Shown in pieces: positions 30,842-38,439 of a stretch of DNA of 64,000 bases. The stretch's first letter is position 1, and every line of letters starts with the position of its first letter. The notes under the pieces are model-generated. The model was not told the origin of the DNA and searched no databases. It saw nothing but the letters and a program-made list of their open reading frames with translations. The position numbers and the translations under genes are program-made. The DNA comes from CAYYFX01 sp046330135 (GTDB taxonomy: Bacteria > ARS69): the NCBI GenBank assembly GCA_046330135.1, contig JAXLTI010000005.1:566782-630781 (forward strand), in the 5' to 3' direction.

Positions 30842-30876
30842 CGCGTTCCCCAGCACCCCAACGAAAGGGAGAAGCA

Positions 30877-32190
30877 GTGCAGACCACCACGAAGCCGGCC
30901 TTCAAGGTCAAGGACATGTCCCTCGCGGAGTGGGGACGCAAGGAGATCGAGCTCGCCGAGAACGAGATGCCCGGGCTGATGGCGCTCCGCGCGAAGTACG
31001 GCGCCGCGAAGCCGTTGAAGGGCGCGCGCATCGCCGGCTGCCTGCACATGACGATCCAGACCGCGGTCTTGATCGAGACGCTGAAGAAGCTCGGCGCCGA
31101 CGTGCAGTGGTCGTCCTGCAACATCTTCTCCACGCAGGACCACGCCGCGGCGGCGATCGCGAAGACCGGCGTGCCGGTGTACGCATGGAAGGGCGAGACG
31201 GAGGAAGAGTACGACTGGTGCATCGAGCAGACCCTGATCTTCGCGGACGGCCAGCCGCTCAACATGATCCTCGACGACGGCGGCGACCTCACCCGCATCG
31301 TGCACGACAAGTACCCGGAGTACTTCAAGCACGTCCGCGGCATCACCGAGGAGACCACGACCGGCGTGAAGCGCCTGTACCGCATGGCGAAGGACGGCTC
31401 GCTCAAGGCGCCGGCCATCAACGTGAACGACTCGGTGACGAAGTCGAAGTTCGACAACCTGTACGGCTGCCGCGAGTCGCTGGCGGACGGCATCAAGCGC
31501 GCCACGGACATCATGGTGGCGGGCAAGGTCGTGGTCATCGCGGGCTACGGCGACGTGGGCAAGGGCTGCGCGCACGCGATGCGGGCGCTCGGCGGACGCG
31601 TGCTCATCACGGAGATCGATCCGATCATCGCGCTCCAGGCCGCGATGGAAGGCTATCAGGTCGTCACGATGGACGAAGCCGCGTCCTACGGCGACATCTT
31701 CGTGTCCGCCACCGGCTGCTGCGACATCATCACCGGCGCGCACATGATGAAGATGAAGAACGACGCGATCGTCTGCAACATCGGGCACTTCGACTCCGAG
31801 GTGCAGATGTCGTGGCTCAACGACCCGAAGAACGGCGCGAAGAAGACGGAGATCAAGCCCCAGGTGGACCGCTGGCTCCTGTCGAACGGGCGGCACATCC
31901 TCGTGCTGGCCGAGGGGCGCCTCGTGAACCTCGGCTGCGCCACCGGCCACCCGTCCTTCGTGATGTCGAACTCGTTCACGAACCAGGTGCTCGCGCAGAT
32001 CGAGCTGTGGACGAAGCACGAGGAGTATCCGCTCGGCGTGTACACGCTCCCGAAGCACCTGGACGAAGAGGTGGCGCGGCTGCACCTCGAGAAGCTCGGG
32101 GTGAAGCTCACGAAGCTCACGCCCAAGCAGGCGGAGTACCTGGGCGTGTCCGTCGACGGCCCGTACAAGGCGGAGATCTACCGATACTGA
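30877..32190 (+). CDS. ahcY: S-adenosylhomocysteinase
   Basis: 437 aa. It hydrolyses S-adenosylhomocysteine to adenosine and homocysteine with tightly bound NAD. Visible blocks: AGCLHMTIQTAVLIETL, SSCNIFSTQDHAAAA, the NAD motif GYGDVGKGCA, ATGCCDIIT, CNIGHFDSE, and the C-terminal GPYKAEIYRY. GTG 30877 is chosen because AAGGGAG lies six bases upstream; an in-frame ATG at 30838 overlaps the regulator stop (ATGA) and would add 13 residues. It is second gene of the operon and ends at a strong terminator, so expression likely follows SAH level. Confidence 0.97.
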   Translation: MQTTTKPAFKVKDMSLAEWGRKEIELAENEMPGLMALRAKYGAAKPLKGARIAGCLHMTIQTAVLIETLKKLGADVQWSSCNIFSTQDHAAAAIAKTGVPVYAWKGETEEEYDWCIEQTLIFADGQPLNMILDDGGDLTRIVHDKYPEYFKHVRGITEETTTGVKRLYRMAKDGSLKAPAINVNDSVTKSKFDNLYGCRESLADGIKRATDIMVAGKVVVIAGYGDVGKGCAHAMRALGGRVLITEIDPIIALQAAMEGYQVVTMDEAASYGDIFVSATGCCDIITGAHMMKMKNDAIVCNIGHFDSEVQMSWLNDPKNGAKKTEIKPQVDRWLLSNGRHILVLAEGRLVNLGCATGHPSFVMSNSFTNQVLAQIELWTKHEEYPLGVYTLPKHLDEEVARLHLEKLGVKLTKLTPKQAEYLGVSVDGPYKAEIYRY

Positions 32191-32253
32191 GAGTCCCACG
32201 GAAGACAGGTCGTGGGGGCGAGGTCGTGAGCCCCCTCGGCGCCCACGACCGAG

Positions 32254-32288
32254 CGAGGCCCGCGGGAGACTGCGGGCCTCGTTTCGTC
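32254..32288 (+). terminator. Rho-independent terminator of the ahcY operon
   Basis: Perfect 10-bp stem CGAGGCCCGC (32254-32263) and GCGGGCCTCG (32272-32281), 8-nt loop, followed by TTTCGTCTC. Confidence 0.85.
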
Positions 32289-32454
32289 TCGGTCGGCGCG
32301 AAAACAGCGCAAACAATGGATGCAGCGATCTTGAAATGTGCCGCGCTCGCGCGTAACGTCCCTCGGGAGGGCTCTTCCGCGCTTCGGCGTCGCGAGGGGT
32401 GATCGGCGCAGGGTCGGGAGTTGCACCTCCGTGCTTTCTCGGGAGGTGGGGCCC

Positions 32455-35400
32455 GTGCGGTGGCAGGCGTGGCGGTCGGGCGGTCCGGCGGCGCTCGCTC
32501 TTCCCGGCGTCGCGGTCCTCTCTCTCGGCCTCCTTCCAGACGGCGCCCGCGCAACCTTCATCGACGTCGGCGCGGCGCTCCCCGGAGTCTCCCGATCCTC
32601 GGTGGCGTGGGGAGACTTCGACGACGACGACGACCTCGATCTTCTCCTGACGGGGAAGGGCGACGACGGCGCGAGCGTCACGAGCCTCCTGCGCAACGAC
32701 GCCGGCACGCTGACGAGCGTGCCGACGTCGCTCCCAGCGGCCGGGCTCTCGGCGGTGTGCTGGGGCGACTACGACGACGACGGGGATCTCGACGTCCTGA
32801 TCGCGGGCATGGGCTCCTACGCCTTCACGAAGGTCTTCCGAAACGACCACGGCCTGTTCCACGACATTGCTGCGCCGCTGCCGCGCGTGGATTTCCCCGC
32901 GGCGGCGTGGGGCGATTACGACAACGACGGCGACCTCGACCTCCTCCTCACGGGAAGCAGCCCCGGCGGCCTGATCGCCCGCCTCTATCGGAACGGCGGC
33001 GCCGCGCATCCCGGTTTCACGGACGCGGGCGTGCCGCTCGAGGGAGTGACGTCCGGCTCGGTGGCGTTCGGAGACTTCGACGACGACGGCGATCTCGACA
33101 TCCTCATCACGGGCCAGGCCGCGGGCGGGCCGGTCGCCAAGGTGTACCGGAACGACGGGGCAGCCGCCCCCACGTTCACGGATCTGGGCGCGTCCCTGAC
33201 CGGGGTGACCTCCTCGTCATCGGCGTGCGCGGACTACGACGACGACGGCGACCTCGACATCCTGCTCGCGGGATGGACCGGCAGCGAAGCGGTCGCGAAG
33301 CTGTACCGCAACGACGGCGGAGCGAGCCCGACGTTCACGGACGCGGGCGTGCCCCTCACCGGAGTGTTCTTCTCGTCGGTGGCCTGGGGGGACTACGACA
33401 ACGACGGGAACGCCGACATCCTGCTCACGGGGTGGTCGGGCAGCGCTGCGATCGCGAAGGTGTACCGGAACGGAGGCGGGGTGGACCCCGTGTTCGAGGA
33501 CGCCGGCGCAGCGCTGACGGGGGTGCTCTTCTCTTCAGCGGCCTGGGCGGACTACGACGGCGACGGCGACCTCGACATCCTCCTCACGGGCTTCACCGGG
33601 AGCGCGTCGATCGCGAAGCTGTACCGCAACGACGGACCGCCGCCCGACTCGCCACCATCGCCGCCGTCGCACCTGAGCGCGGAGCAGCACGACGTGACCG
33701 CCACGCCCCGCGTGACGTTCCGCTGGGATCTCTCCGGCGACGTGGAGACGCCGCCCGCCGCTCTCTCCTACAACCTGCGCATCGGGACGACGCCGGGCGG
33801 GAGCGAGGCGTTCTCCGCGATGGCGAACGCGGCGACCGGATGGCGGAAGCTGCCGTCACGCGGCAACACGGACCATCGCACGAGCTGGACGGTGACGTTG
33901 CCCGCGCCCGGCACGTACTACTGGAGCGTGCAGGCCGTGGACGGCGCGTTCCAGGGATCGCCCTTCGCCGGCGAGTCCGTCCTGCACGTGCCGGGCTTCA
34001 CGGAGGTCAGCGTGTGGCTGGGCGGCGTGTCGGACGGCGCCGTGGCGTGGGGGGACTACGACGACGACGGCGACCTCGACGCTCTGATCACGGGATCCGC
34101 CACGGCGAAGATCTTCCGCAACGATCCAGGCGCGTTTCCGGCGTTCGTCGACATGCGAGCGGCGCTCACGGGGGTGAGCAACTCCTCGGCGGCATGGGGA
34201 GACTACGACAACGACGGCGACCTCGACATCCTGCTGACCGGCGTCTCGACCAAGGTGTACAGGAACAACGGCGAGAGGGAGCCCACCTTCACGGACATCG
34301 GCGCCCCGCTTCCGGCCGTGTCCGGCGGGACCGTGGCCTGGGGCGACTACGACAACGACGGGGACCTCGACATCCTGCTGACGGGTCATACCGCCACCGG
34401 GCTGATCTCGAGGGTGTATCGCCACGACGTCGGCGCGAGCTCGACGTTCACGGACGTCGGGGCCTCCCTCGTGGCGGTGCGGGAAGGCTCGGCGGCCTGG
34501 GGCGACTACGACAACGACGGAAACCTGGACATTCTGCTCGCGGGAGAGGCCACGAGCGGCCCGATCGCGAAGGTGTACCGCAACAGCGGGGGAGCGGATC
34601 CGACGTTCACGGACAGCGGGGCCGCGCTGACCGGCGTGTACTTCGCGTCGGCGGCGTGGGGGGACTACGACGACGACGGCGACCTCGACATCCTCCTCGC
34701 CGGCTCGGCGGGAGACTCCTCGTTCACGAAGGTGTACCGGAACGATGCGGGAGCGGTCCGAACCTTCACGGACATCGGAGCGCCGCTCGAGGGGCTGTAC
34801 GGCGCCGCCGCTGCATGGGGGGATTTCGATGACGACGGCAACCTCGACATCCTGCTCGGAGGATCGTCCGACAGCGTGGCCACGGTGGCGAAGGTGTACC
34901 GGAACAGCGGCGGGGCGGATCCGACGTTCACGGACGCCCGCGCGGCGATCGCGCCGGTCGCGCAAGCCGCCGGAGCGTGGGGAGACTTCGACGGGGACGG
35001 CGATCTCGACGTGTTGTGGACGGGGCTGGATTCGCGCTCGCGCGCGATCGCGAAGCTGTATCGGAACGACGGGGCGCCGCCGAACGCTCCGCCGTCCGCG
35101 CCGGCGAACCTCGTCGCGCAGCAGGGCGATTCGAGTCGGATGCCCTCCGTGACGTTCGGTTGGAGCCCGGCGACCGACGATTGGACGCCGGCGCCCGGGC
35201 TCTCCTACAACCTGCGCATCGGGAGCAAGCCCGGCTCCGGCGACGTTCTTTCGGCGATGGCCGGCGAGAAGGGGACCCGCAAGGTCGCGGCCCTGGGGAA
35301 TGCCGGTGAAGCCGTGAGCTGGACCGTGCGGCTGCCCAGCGCGGGGACGTACTACTGGAGCGTGCAGACCCTCGACGGGGCATTCGCGGGCTCGCTCTTC

Positions 35401-35733
35401 GCCGACGCGCCAGCGCTCGCGGTGGGAGTGGAGCCGCGCGTCGATCTCCCGGCCGCCTTCGCGCTGGCCGCGGCCGCGCCGAACCCGTTCTCGCGCTCGA
35501 CGGCGATCCGCTTCGAGCTGCCGCGCGCGGCGTCCGTCAGCCTCCGCATCTACGACGTGGCCGGCCGGCTGGTGCGCGTCCTCGAGGCCGGGCGAGAGCG
35601 GCAGGCGGGGCGGTATCAGGCGGAGTGGGACGGGCGCACGACCCTGGCGAGACGGGCGGCCCCGGGCGTCTACTTCTGCGAGATGAAAGCCGGCGACTCC
35701 CGGGGCGTCTCGCGCGTGGTGCTGGTTCGCTGA
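32455..35733 (+). CDS. Secreted protein with two seven-bladed FG-GAP propellers and FlgD-like C-terminal domain
   Basis: 1092 aa from GTG 32455 with GGGAGG eight bases upstream, giving a signal peptide. Fourteen FG-GAP blades each carry a calcium-loop motif of the type GDYDNDGDLDILLTG. Seven blades are followed by an Fn3-like segment (LSYNLRIGTTPGG ... PGTYYWSVQAVDG). Seven more follow, then a second copy of that segment (LSYNLRIGSKPGS ... AGTYYWSVQTLDG). The end (AAPNPFSRSTAIRF, IYDVAGRLV, APGVYFCEMKAG) is a FlgD-like sorting domain. The layout implies internal duplication of a 7-blade-plus-Fn3 unit. Probably a calcium-binding surface protein; ligand unknown. Confidence 0.9.
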   Translation: MRWQAWRSGGPAALALPGVAVLSLGLLPDGARATFIDVGAALPGVSRSSVAWGDFDDDDDLDLLLTGKGDDGASVTSLLRNDAGTLTSVPTSLPAAGLSAVCWGDYDDDGDLDVLIAGMGSYAFTKVFRNDHGLFHDIAAPLPRVDFPAAAWGDYDNDGDLDLLLTGSSPGGLIARLYRNGGAAHPGFTDAGVPLEGVTSGSVAFGDFDDDGDLDILITGQAAGGPVAKVYRNDGAAAPTFTDLGASLTGVTSSSSACADYDDDGDLDILLAGWTGSEAVAKLYRNDGGASPTFTDAGVPLTGVFFSSVAWGDYDNDGNADILLTGWSGSAAIAKVYRNGGGVDPVFEDAGAALTGVLFSSAAWADYDGDGDLDILLTGFTGSASIAKLYRNDGPPPDSPPSPPSHLSAEQHDVTATPRVTFRWDLSGDVETPPAALSYNLRIGTTPGGSEAFSAMANAATGWRKLPSRGNTDHRTSWTVTLPAPGTYYWSVQAVDGAFQGSPFAGESVLHVPGFTEVSVWLGGVSDGAVAWGDYDDDGDLDALITGSATAKIFRNDPGAFPAFVDMRAALTGVSNSSAAWGDYDNDGDLDILLTGVSTKVYRNNGEREPTFTDIGAPLPAVSGGTVAWGDYDNDGDLDILLTGHTATGLISRVYRHDVGASSTFTDVGASLVAVREGSAAWGDYDNDGNLDILLAGEATSGPIAKVYRNSGGADPTFTDSGAALTGVYFASAAWGDYDDDGDLDILLAGSAGDSSFTKVYRNDAGAVRTFTDIGAPLEGLYGAAAAWGDFDDDGNLDILLGGSSDSVATVAKVYRNSGGADPTFTDARAAIAPVAQAAGAWGDFDGDGDLDVLWTGLDSRSRAIAKLYRNDGAPPNAPPSAPANLVAQQGDSSRMPSVTFGWSPATDDWTPAPGLSYNLRIGSKPGSGDVLSAMAGEKGTRKVAALGNAGEAVSWTVRLPSAGTYYWSVQTLDGAFAGSLFADAPALAVGVEPRVDLPAAFALAAAAPNPFSRSTAIRFELPRAASVSLRIYDVAGRLVRVLEAGRERQAGRYQAEWDGRTTLARRAAPGVYFCEMKAGDSRGVSRVVLVR

Positions 35734-35773
35734 GGGCGCGACGTGCGGGCCGGCGCGGGCCGCGCGTTCTCGC

Positions 35774-36574
35774 TCAGCGCTCCGTCGCGACGTTCAAGGT
35801 CCAGTCGTAGTCCGCGTACTTCACGTCCACCTTGGCGCTGTCGGGTAGCGCGGCGAGCGCGCTCACCCAGGGCCGCAGCCACGCGACGACCGCGTCGTCC
35901 GACGCTCCGAAGTCTTTCGCATACCAGTCGAAGATCTTGGGGAGACGCACCTTCGAGGGATTGCCGCCGCCGAGCTCCACTGCGCCGCTCAGGAACGCCC
36001 GCGTCTGCTCGTCCAGCTGCGCCTCGAGGCTGTCCGCGAGATAGGCGCCCGCGCGCAAGGGCGGGCAGCTTCGGGCGGCGCAGTTCAGGGCGAAGTGCAC
36101 GCGCGGGTCGTGGAAGGTCGGGCGGATGATCTCGTTCTCGATCTGGTCCAGGGAGAGCGCGTGTCCCCCGGACGCCGTCACGTTGCGCTGCCAGGGAGAG
36201 CCCGCCGCGCCGCCGAGCTCCTTGATCGTCTTCACCGGGTAGTCCTCGAGGACGAGATCGAGCGTCGCGGCGTTGTAGAGGTTGATCCAGAACGCGAGCA
36301 CGGCTTCGCGCCCGGTCGGGGTCGCGCGAAGCGCGTCGACGTCGACGTTCTCCATCCGCACCATGTAGCGCTTCAGCCCGAGGCGATCGGCGTCGTCCGC
36401 GCGCCAGGCCGCGTAGCGCACGCCGGTCTTCGTGACGTACTTGCGCAGCAGGCGATCGTAGTCCGAGTGATCCGGCGCGCCGGCGACCGCGCGAGCCAGT
36501 CCCGACGCCGCGGCCACCGCCAGCAGTGCGGCGGACACGACGCCCGCGAGGTGCCGTCGACGGCTCGTTCTCAT
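35774..36574 (-). CDS. DUF547 protein, exported
   Basis: 266 aa; ATG 36574 with AAGGAGG seven bases upstream. A signal peptide or N-terminal membrane helix (to ~ARAVAGA) is followed by the DUF547 core: FWINLYNAATLDLVLEDYPV, SLDQIENEIIRP, DPRVHFALNCAARSCPPL and LPKIFDWYAKDFG. The conserved Cys and His in the HFALNCAARSCP block suggest a papain-like or transglutaminase-like fold, as proposed for the family. Function unknown. It is divergent from the Kor-Hdr operon. Confidence 0.88.
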   Translation of the reverse strand: MRTSRRRHLAGVVSAALLAVAAASGLARAVAGAPDHSDYDRLLRKYVTKTGVRYAAWRADDADRLGLKRYMVRMENVDVDALRATPTGREAVLAFWINLYNAATLDLVLEDYPVKTIKELGGAAGSPWQRNVTASGGHALSLDQIENEIIRPTFHDPRVHFALNCAARSCPPLRAGAYLADSLEAQLDEQTRAFLSGAVELGGGNPSKVRLPKIFDWYAKDFGASDDAVVAWLRPWVSALAALPDSAKVDVKYADYDWTLNVATER

Positions 36575-36935
36575 CACTCGTCCTCCTTCGATCCCTGCGT
36601 GCGCTCGGCGGTCGACGGTGATCGATGGGGTCGGCGGCCATCGTCGGCGTTTCGAAGGCCGGAGCCTACCACGCCGAGTCGAGAAGCGAACTCACCCAGG
36701 CGAGCGAGATCCGGCGCTCCGCACGCTCTCCGACGCCCCGGCGCGCACCCCTTGTCGCTGCTCCACCGGGAACCTATTGTGGAATACCGGCTCTCCTTTT
36801 GGAGAGGCGACCCCCCTCCGCGGCGTAGCGCGCGGCTTCGCAGATTTCCGGCGAGACCGACGTCGCCTCGGCACCTGCGCTGCTTCGTGGTTCAGAAGCG
36901 GGACGCTACGTTTGAGAGCCGTGGACAGAAGGCCC
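36575..36935 (+). promoter_or_regulatory. Promoter and leader region of the Kor-Hdr operon
   Basis: This 361-bp gap separates divergent DUF547 and the operon. The best promoter is TTGTCG (36752-36757), 17 bp, TATTGT (36775-36780). Eleven bases downstream, CTCTCC-TTTT-GGAGAG (36791-36806) forms a perfect hairpin in the leader, followed by about 130 nt to the first ATG. A regulator could act there; no known riboswitch or Rex/Fnr site was recognised. Confidence 0.45.
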
Positions 36936-37247
36936 ATGACTGCTTGCCCGCCGCCGGTGCGCGGGCACGTGCTCATCCGGGTCGAGCGGTGCAAGGGCTG
37001 CCAGTTCTGCGTCGAGTTCTGCCCGCAGCACGTCCTCCGTCTCTCCACCGACTTCAACGCGAAGGGCTACCACTATCCGATCGTGGTGAAGAACGAGTGC
37101 ATCCTGTGCAGTCTTTGCCTTTCGTTGTGCCCCGAGTACGCCATCCAGTCGAGGCCCCCGGCCTCCCCGCCCGCCGCCGCGACCGGCCCGGCCCGACCTG
37201 ACGCGGGCTGCGACTGCGGGATTCCCACGCAAGGAACCAAGCCATGA
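36936..37247 (+). CDS. korD: 2-oxoacid:ferredoxin oxidoreductase delta subunit (2x[4Fe-4S] ferredoxin)
   Basis: 103 aa. Two CxxCxxCxxxC clusters are present (Cys19/22/25/29 and Cys55/58/61/65), a bacterial-type two-cluster ferredoxin as in KorD/PorD. It passes electrons between the catalytic subunits and ferredoxin or partner proteins. The C-terminal tail is Pro/Ala-rich with an extra CDC. ATG 36936 follows AGAAGG. It is first of nine tightly spaced genes; its stop overlaps the korA start (ATGA). Confidence 0.85.
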   Translation: MTACPPPVRGHVLIRVERCKGCQFCVEFCPQHVLRLSTDFNAKGYHYPIVVKNECILCSLCLSLCPEYAIQSRPPASPPAAATGPARPDAGCDCGIPTQGTKP

Positions 37248-38437
37248 GTGAGACGTCGGCGATTCTGTCGGGCGAGCACTTCCTTCTCGGGGACCACGCG
37301 ATCACCGAGGGCGCGCTCGCGGCCGGGTGCCGCTTCTTCGCGGGGTATCCGATCACTCCGTCGACCGAGACCGCGGAGCGCATGTCCCAGCGTCTCCCTG
37401 AAGTCGGCGGCGTCTATCTCCAGATGGAAGACGAGATCGCGTCGATCGCGGCGATCCTCGGCGCGGCGTGGGGCGGCAAGAAGACGATGACGGCGACTTC
37501 CGGGCCGGGCTTCTCGCTCATGCTCGAGAACCTCGGGCTCGGCATCATCACCGAGACGCCCACCGTGATCGTGAACGTCCAGCGCGGCGCGCCGTCCACC
37601 GGTCTGCCGACGCTCGTGGCGCAGGGCGACATGATGCAGGCGAGATGGGGCTCGCACGGACACTACGAGATCATCGCCGTGGCGCCGTGGACGGCACAGG
37701 AGTGCTTCGACCTCACGCTGCAGGCGTTCAACCTCGCGGAGCGCTACCGGCTGCCCGTGCTCGTGATGGCCGACGCGGAGATCGGGCACCTCACCGAGAA
37801 AGTCGTCATCCCGCCCGCCGACGCGATCACGATCTGGAACCGCAAGCGCCCCGTGAAGAAGCCGGGCGACTACAGGTGCTTCGAGCCCGACGAGGACCTC
37901 GTGCCCCCCATGGCGAACGCGGGGGAGGGCTATCACGTGTTCGTGGACAGCCTCACGCACGACGAGCGCGGCTATCCCGCGATGAACGCCGACGTGCAGG
38001 GCAAGCTCGTGCGCCGCCTCTGCGACAAGATCACGAAGAACCGCTTCGACATCTACTCGAACGACGAGCGCGACGTGGAGGGGGCGGACGTGGTGGTGCT
38101 GTCCTACGGCATCTCCGCCCGCATCGCGATGCGCGCGATCCTCCTCGCGCGGCAGCGTGGGCTGAAGGTGGGCCTGCTTCGCCCGAAGACGATCTGGCCG
38201 TTCCCGGAGGAGCGCGTCCGGACCCTTTCGAGCCGCGTGAAGGGCTTCGTCGTGCCGGAGATCAACCTGGGCCAGATCGTGCGCGAGGTGGAGCGCTGCG
38301 CGGTGGACCGCTGCCGAGTGGCGCTCGTGCCGCACGCGGGCGGCGGGCTGCACGATCCGGAGGAAATCCTCGAAGCGATCGTGAGCGTGGCCGAAGGGCG
38401 TTCGCCCTGCCGCGCCGACCTCCTCGTGGAAGCGTAG
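37244..38437 (+). CDS. korA: 2-oxoacid:ferredoxin oxidoreductase alpha subunit
   Basis: 397 aa. The N-terminal pyrimidine-binding part opens GDHAITEGALAAGCRFFAGYPITPSTE, with QMEDEIASI and TATSGPGFSLM, all KorA hallmarks. The C-terminal part holds the transketolase-C fold (VLSYGISARIA, RPKTIWPFPEE). With KorB it oxidatively decarboxylates 2-oxoglutarate or a related 2-oxoacid to acyl-CoA, reducing ferredoxin, or runs in reverse. Its partner korB lies 5.4 kb downstream, after four Hdr/Flx-type genes. Two nucleotides separate it from hdrA. Exact substrate cannot be read from sequence. Confidence 0.92.
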   Translation: MSETSAILSGEHFLLGDHAITEGALAAGCRFFAGYPITPSTETAERMSQRLPEVGGVYLQMEDEIASIAAILGAAWGGKKTMTATSGPGFSLMLENLGLGIITETPTVIVNVQRGAPSTGLPTLVAQGDMMQARWGSHGHYEIIAVAPWTAQECFDLTLQAFNLAERYRLPVLVMADAEIGHLTEKVVIPPADAITIWNRKRPVKKPGDYRCFEPDEDLVPPMANAGEGYHVFVDSLTHDERGYPAMNADVQGKLVRRLCDKITKNRFDIYSNDERDVEGADVVVLSYGISARIAMRAILLARQRGLKVGLLRPKTIWPFPEERVRTLSSRVKGFVVPEINLGQIVREVERCAVDRCRVALVPHAGGGLHDPEEILEAIVSVAEGRSPCRADLLVEA

Positions 38438-38439
38438 CG

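Noticed and set aside
36775..36806. Rex- or Fnr-type operator at the Kor-Hdr promoter
   Set aside because: TTGTG is present at the -10 but no matching CACAA half-site at the right distance, and no Fnr TTGAT-ATCAA palindrome.
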